NCBI GenBank assembly: GCA_008636095.1
Contig: VSJD01000188.1
Location: 1 to 10,000, forward strand
Source of the DNA: Kiritimatiellota bacterium
Lineage (GTDB): Bacteria; Verrucomicrobiota; Kiritimatiellia; JAAZAB01
DNA: 10,000 nt
Direction of reading: 5' to 3'
The position numbers were made by a program, and so were the translations under genes. Of the stretch, positions 7,169 through 10,000 are shown piece after piece (the first letter of the stretch is position 1; the number at the start of each line of letters is the position of its first letter). The notes below the pieces were generated by a model. The model saw only the letters and a program-made list of their open reading frames with translations. It searched no databases and was not told where the DNA came from.

Positions 7169-8509
7169 TCACACCACACCCTGGGCGAGCATGGCATTGG
7201 CGATCTTACGGAAGCCGGCAATATTGGCGCCCTTGACGTAGTTGACAAAATCATTTTCCCGCCCGTATTGCACGCACGACTCGTGGATGGCGCGCATGAT
7301 TTCACACAGGCGCTTGTCCACTTCCTCCTTGGGCCAGCTCAGGTGCATCGCGTTCTGCGACATTTCCAGTCCGGAGGTGGCCACGCCGCCGGCATTGGCC
7401 GCCTTGCCGGGACCATATAGGATTTTGGCTTTTAAAAACACGTCCACCCCTTCGGGCTCGGTCGGCATGTTGGCCCCTTCGCAGACGCAGATACAGCCGT
7501 TTTTCACCAATGCGCGGGCATCCGCCGCCGTGATTTCGTTCTGCGTGGCGGAGGGAAACGCCAGGTCACATTTCACTGACCAGGGCCGCTGATCGGGCAG
7601 GAACTTGGCGCCCGGGAATTTTGCGGCATATTCCTGAATCCGGCCGCGGCGTTCATTTTTCAATTCCATCACCCAGGCCAGCTTTTCCTCGCCGATCCCG
7701 GCCGCATCCACAATCGTACCGGCGGAATCGGAGAGCGTTATCACCTTGGCGCCCAGGTGCATAAGTTTTTCAACAGTGTACTGCGCCACGTTGCCCGCGC
7801 CGGAGACTGCCGCTGTTTTGCCCTCGAAGTTTTGTTTGCGCGTCGCCAGCATATCCTGGGCAAAATAAACGGCGCCATAACCCGTTGCCTCCGGCCGCAT
7901 CAGCGAGCCGCCCCAACTGACGCCCTTGCCGGTAAGCACGCCCGTGAATTCATTGCGAAGCTTCTTATACTGGCCAAAGAGGTAGCCGATCTCGCGTCCC
8001 CCTACCCCGATGTCACCGGCCGGCACGTCGGTATTCGGACCGATATGACGGAAGAGTTCACTCATGAACGCCTGGCAGAACCGCATGACCTCCATGTCGC
8101 TCTTGCCTTTGGGATCGAAATCGGAGCCACCCTTACCCCCGCCCATGGGCAGAGTGGTTAAGGCATTCTTGAAACACTGCTCGAACGCCAGGAATTTGAG
8201 GATGCTGAGCGTCACGGAAGCATGCAACCGCAGACCGCCCTTGTAGGGGCCCAGGGCCGAATTCATCTCGATCCGCCAACCGCGGTTGACGTGAATTTCC
8301 CCGCGGTCATCCACCCAGGGCACCCGGAAGATGATGATCCGCTCCGGCTCCACCAGCCGCTCGAGGATTTTTTCATGGGCGTAGGCCGGGGTACTCTCCA
8401 CCAGCGGCATCAGGCTTTCGGCAACTTCCCGCACCGCCTGGTGAAATTCCGGTTCACCCGGATTGCGCGCCACGACCTGGTCCATAAATGCTTCCACGGA
8501 TTTGCTCAT
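7169..8509 (-). CDS. gdhA: NADP-type glutamate dehydrogenase
   Basis: A 446-residue protein, the full length of hexameric bacterial GdhA (E. coli about 447), and similar to it from end to end from memory, including the shared C-terminus AMLAQGV. It catalyses reversible reductive amination of 2-oxoglutarate with ammonium to L-glutamate in the cytoplasm, in this subfamily usually with NADPH. The N-terminal catalytic domain has ERLVEPER, the substrate-binding segment GPYKGGLR (K90), the catalytic lysine in PMGGGKGGSDFDPKGKS (K126) and PAGDIGVGGRE (D166). The Rossmann domain has SGAGNVAQ (236-243) followed by SDSAGT (260-265), and GKAANAGGVATSGLEMSQN (368-386) closes the active site. The ATG start has AGGAG 10 bases upstream. 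A near-consensus promoter lies about 50-75 bases upstream, so it is probably transcribed separately from nifJ. NADP rather than NAD preference is inferred from subfamily similarity. Confidence 0.97.
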   Translation of the reverse strand: MSKSVEAFMDQVVARNPGEPEFHQAVREVAESLMPLVESTPAYAHEKILERLVEPERIIIFRVPWVDDRGEIHVNRGWRIEMNSALGPYKGGLRLHASVTLSILKFLAFEQCFKNALTTLPMGGGKGGSDFDPKGKSDMEVMRFCQAFMSELFRHIGPNTDVPAGDIGVGGREIGYLFGQYKKLRNEFTGVLTGKGVSWGGSLMRPEATGYGAVYFAQDMLATRKQNFEGKTAAVSGAGNVAQYTVEKLMHLGAKVITLSDSAGTIVDAAGIGEEKLAWVMELKNERRGRIQEYAAKFPGAKFLPDQRPWSVKCDLAFPSATQNEITAADARALVKNGCICVCEGANMPTEPEGVDVFLKAKILYGPGKAANAGGVATSGLEMSQNAMHLSWPKEEVDKRLCEIMRAIHESCVQYGRENDFVNYVKGANIAGFRKIANAMLAQGVV

Positions 8510-8519
8510 AGGATTTGTG

Positions 8520-8549
8520 CTCCTGATTGGTTTTTTGCGCCATCAATCA
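8520..8549 (-). promoter_or_regulatory. gdhA leader inverted repeat abutting the ribosome binding site
   Basis: On the - strand TGATTG (8549-8544) and CAATCA (8529-8524) are a 6-bp inverted repeat around a 14-base A-rich loop. The second arm runs straight into the AGGAG Shine-Dalgarno (8524-8520), sharing one base with it. Pairing could change access to the ribosome binding site, but a stem this short may be chance. Confidence 0.35.
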
Positions 8550-8557
8550 AAGTGGAG

Positions 8558-8586
8558 ATTAAACACGGAAAGGCAGGCTTTGGCAA
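8558..8586 (-). promoter_or_regulatory. Predicted sigma-70-type promoter of gdhA
   Basis: On the - strand the -35 box TTGCCA (8586-8581) and -10 box TTTAAT (8563-8558) each match the consensus at 5 of 6 bases, with an optimal 17-base spacer. Transcription would begin near 8551, giving a leader of about 40 bases before the gdhA ATG. PVC-group promoters can differ from this consensus. Confidence 0.6.
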
Positions 8587-8602
8587 CTGTCCTCATTCGG
8601 AC

Positions 8603-8670
8603 ACGGCAACAGAGTGCCGTGGCTGCAGCAGGAAACGATCTTCCTGTAGCCGCCCCACTCTGTTGGGGCG
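8603..8670. repeat. Bistable nested inverted repeat in the nifJ-gdhA gap
   Basis: CAACAGAGTG (8607-8616) is perfectly inverted at CACTCTGTTG (8656-8665). Inside, GGCT..AGGAA pairs with TTCCT..AGCC (8621-8651) around the loop ACGATC, so the whole can form one long stem. Alternatively each outer arm forms its own hairpin: ACGGCA/TGCCGT (8603-8620) and CGCCCC/GGGGCG (8651-8670). In that state the loop sequences are complementary to each other. The two folds share bases and exclude each other. It lies after the nifJ stop and just upstream of the gdhA -35 box. It could be a nifJ 3'-end structure, a regulatory site or a mobile palindrome. Confidence 0.65.
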
Positions 8671-8698
8671 TTTGTTAACAGGCACAGCACTGCCGTTT

Positions 8699-8712
8699 AA
8701 CCTGAACAGGTT
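8699..8712. other. Palindrome after the nifJ stop codon
   Basis: AACCTG-AA-CAGGTT is a perfect palindrome (two 6-base arms, 2-base centre), 16 bases beyond the nifJ stop. It could be the first 3'-end hairpin of the nifJ transcript or a dimeric regulator site. No T-tract follows on the - strand. Confidence 0.35.
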
Positions 8713-8728
8713 ATTTACTGACACGCAC

Positions 8729-10000
8729 TTATGCTTTCTGTTCCGGTGCCGCTGGCGCGGGCGATGTGACCGGTGCCGTCGGTGCGGCCGTCGCCGCCGG
8801 AGGAATTTCACCGGTGCAGGGCGGCAGACCGGCCAGTTTCTGGTAGAGATCCGCCCGGGCCGCTATGAGTTTATCGGCCATTTCCATGAGCCGCTTGGCG
8901 TTCTCCGGATAACTCTGCTTCAACACGCGGAACCGGTTTTCCTTCATCACGGATTCGCTGTATTTCTCAACCGGCATTTTGCTGTCCAGTGTCAGGGGGT
9001 TCTTGCCCTGCTTGGTCAGTTCCGGGTTGTAGCGATAGAGCGGGAAACGCCCCGATTGCACGGCTTCCTTCTGGGCCGTCAGACCATTGGTCATGTTGAT
9101 GCCGTGCGCAATGCAGTGCGAATAGGCAATGATGATCGAAGGCCCCTCGTAGGCGTCGGCCTCGGCAAAGGCCCGCACAGTCTGGTTCGGATTGGCGCCC
9201 AGCGCGACGGTCGCAACATAGATATTGCCGTAGGTCATACAGATCATGCCAAGATCCTTCTTCATCAGCGGCTTGCCCGCCATGGCAAACTTGGCCACCG
9301 CGCCCATGGGGGTGGACTTGGAAGCCTGGCCGCCCGTGTTGGAATAGACTTCGGTATCCAGCACGAGGACATTTACCTTGCGGCCGGAGGCCAGCACATG
9401 GTCGAGTCCGCCATAGCCGATATCATACGCCCAGCCATCGCCACCGACGATCCAGACCGATTTTTTCACAAGGTAATCGGACACGGAAAGCATTTGCCTG
9501 GCCCACTCATTGTTGGTGCATTTGGCCAGCATGTCTTTCAGCTTCGCCACCCGCGCGCGTTGTTCCTCAATGCCGACGGGCGTGGACTGGTCGGCATTGC
9601 GCAGTTCGCCAAAGAGCGGCTTCAGGTCGCCGCAGGCGGCGCACTCGCATCCTTTATCCATCAGTTCCAGGGCAACCTGGCGGAACTTGTCCACCCCCAA
9701 CCGCATGCCGTAACCGAATTCGGCATTGTCCTCAAACAGCGAGTTGGACCAGGCCGGCCCGCGTCCATCCTCGCGCGTCGTGTAAGGTGTCGTCGGCAGG
9801 TTGCCGCCGTAGATGGACGAGCATCCCGTGGCATTGGCAATCAGCGCCCGGTCGCCGAAGAGCTGGGTGAGCAGTTTGATGTAGGGCGTCTCGCCACAGC
9901 CCGCGCAGGCGCCAGAGAATTCGAACATGGCGCGCACAAACTGGCTCCCCTTGACCGTGGCACGGTTGTAAAGTTTCGGATCCATGTCCGGAATGTCCAT
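8729..10000 (-). CDS. nifJ: Pyruvate:ferredoxin (flavodoxin) oxidoreductase, C-terminal part
   Basis: The last 423 residues of a single-chain PFOR (whole enzymes are about 1200 residues); the rest lies beyond the window, and the ATG at the edge is internal. The enzyme oxidatively decarboxylates pyruvate with CoA to acetyl-CoA and CO2 and reduces ferredoxin or flavodoxin, in the cytoplasm of anaerobes. This part is the thiamine-diphosphate domain: FSGACAGCGETPY (C32, C35), NATGCSSIYGG (C60) and YSHCIAHGI (C296), which correspond to the four ligands of the proximal 4Fe-4S cluster in the Desulfovibrio africanus enzyme. GGDGWAYDIGYGGLDHVLASG with DTEVYSNTGGQASKSTPMGA (187-234) binds TPP-Mg. Residues 118-123 add a CECAAC cluster I do not expect in the family. 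The C-terminus is a Pro/Ala-rich tail (about 400-423) ending PEQKA, with no sign of a D. africanus-type C-terminal extension. Oxygen sensitivity is likely and fits an anaerobic host. Confidence 0.95.
   Translation of the reverse strand: MDIPDMDPKLYNRATVKGSQFVRAMFEFSGACAGCGETPYIKLLTQLFGDRALIANATGCSSIYGGNLPTTPYTTREDGRGPAWSNSLFEDNAEFGYGMRLGVDKFRQVALELMDKGCECAACGDLKPLFGELRNADQSTPVGIEEQRARVAKLKDMLAKCTNNEWARQMLSVSDYLVKKSVWIVGGDGWAYDIGYGGLDHVLASGRKVNVLVLDTEVYSNTGGQASKSTPMGAVAKFAMAGKPLMKKDLGMICMTYGNIYVATVALGANPNQTVRAFAEADAYEGPSIIIAYSHCIAHGINMTNGLTAQKEAVQSGRFPLYRYNPELTKQGKNPLTLDSKMPVEKYSESVMKENRFRVLKQSYPENAKRLMEMADKLIAARADLYQKLAGLPPCTGEIPPAATAAPTAPVTSPAPAAPEQKA

Noticed and set aside
6855..7236. Overlapping + strand frames in the lipoprotein-gdhA gap, one with a protein-like stretch near 6985-7110
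   Set aside because: They overlap each other and the gdhA end, are Arg-rich and have no Shine-Dalgarno or recognisable domain. A decayed gene is possible but unsupported.
8651..8675. + strand intrinsic terminator (GGGGCG stem followed by TTTGTT)
   Set aside because: No + strand gene ends nearby; the flanking genes are on the - strand, where no T-tract follows. Better explained as part of the nested inverted repeat.
1..10000. CRISPR array, insertion-sequence transposase or prophage genes
   Set aside because: No regularly spaced direct repeats and no transposase, integrase or phage-like proteins are visible; only small palindromic elements.

Overview
The window looks like chromosomal DNA from an anaerobic, heterotrophic, environmental bacterium with moderate-to-high GC. 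Three things point towards the PVC superphylum (Verrucomicrobiota, Kiritimatiellota or Lentisphaerota): a large multidomain secreted glycosidase-like protein, an anaerobic pyruvate:ferredoxin oxidoreductase beside an NADP-type glutamate dehydrogenase, and short palindromic repeats scattered through gaps and even inside genes. That placement is inference only; no rRNA or other marker gene is present.

Layout. Bases 1-3102 (+) hold the 3' part of a very long gene for a carbohydrate-active-looking protein (binding-type beta-sandwich, TIM-barrel-like core, FN3-like segment, C-terminal binding-type domain). After a 136-base gap come two adjacent + strand paralogues, 3239-4747 and about 4864-6384. 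Both are exported HtrA/Deg-type proteins with a trypsin fold, a PDZ domain and a degenerate second PDZ-like domain, most like plant DEG9 in layout. The first has an intact His-Asp-Ser triad. In the second all three catalytic positions are replaced (Asp, Asn, Asn), so it is a predicted pseudoprotease. Palindromic elements sit between the two genes (4764-4826), inside the second gene in frame (5912-5959) and just after it (6399-6530).

From 6553 onward every gene I accept is on the - strand: a small lipoprotein (6553-6804), a 364-base gap rich in inverted repeats with no convincing gene (6805-7168), gdhA (7169-8509) and the C-terminal third of nifJ/por (8729 to the window edge). The gdhA gene has its own near-consensus promoter. 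The nifJ-gdhA gap also contains a nested inverted repeat that can fold in two mutually exclusive ways.

How the genes work together. NifJ oxidises pyruvate to acetyl-CoA and reduced ferredoxin, and GdhA assimilates ammonium into glutamate; both are core anaerobic metabolism but look separately promoted. The protease and pseudoprotease probably act together in envelope protein quality control, which is the most interesting biological hypothesis in the window.
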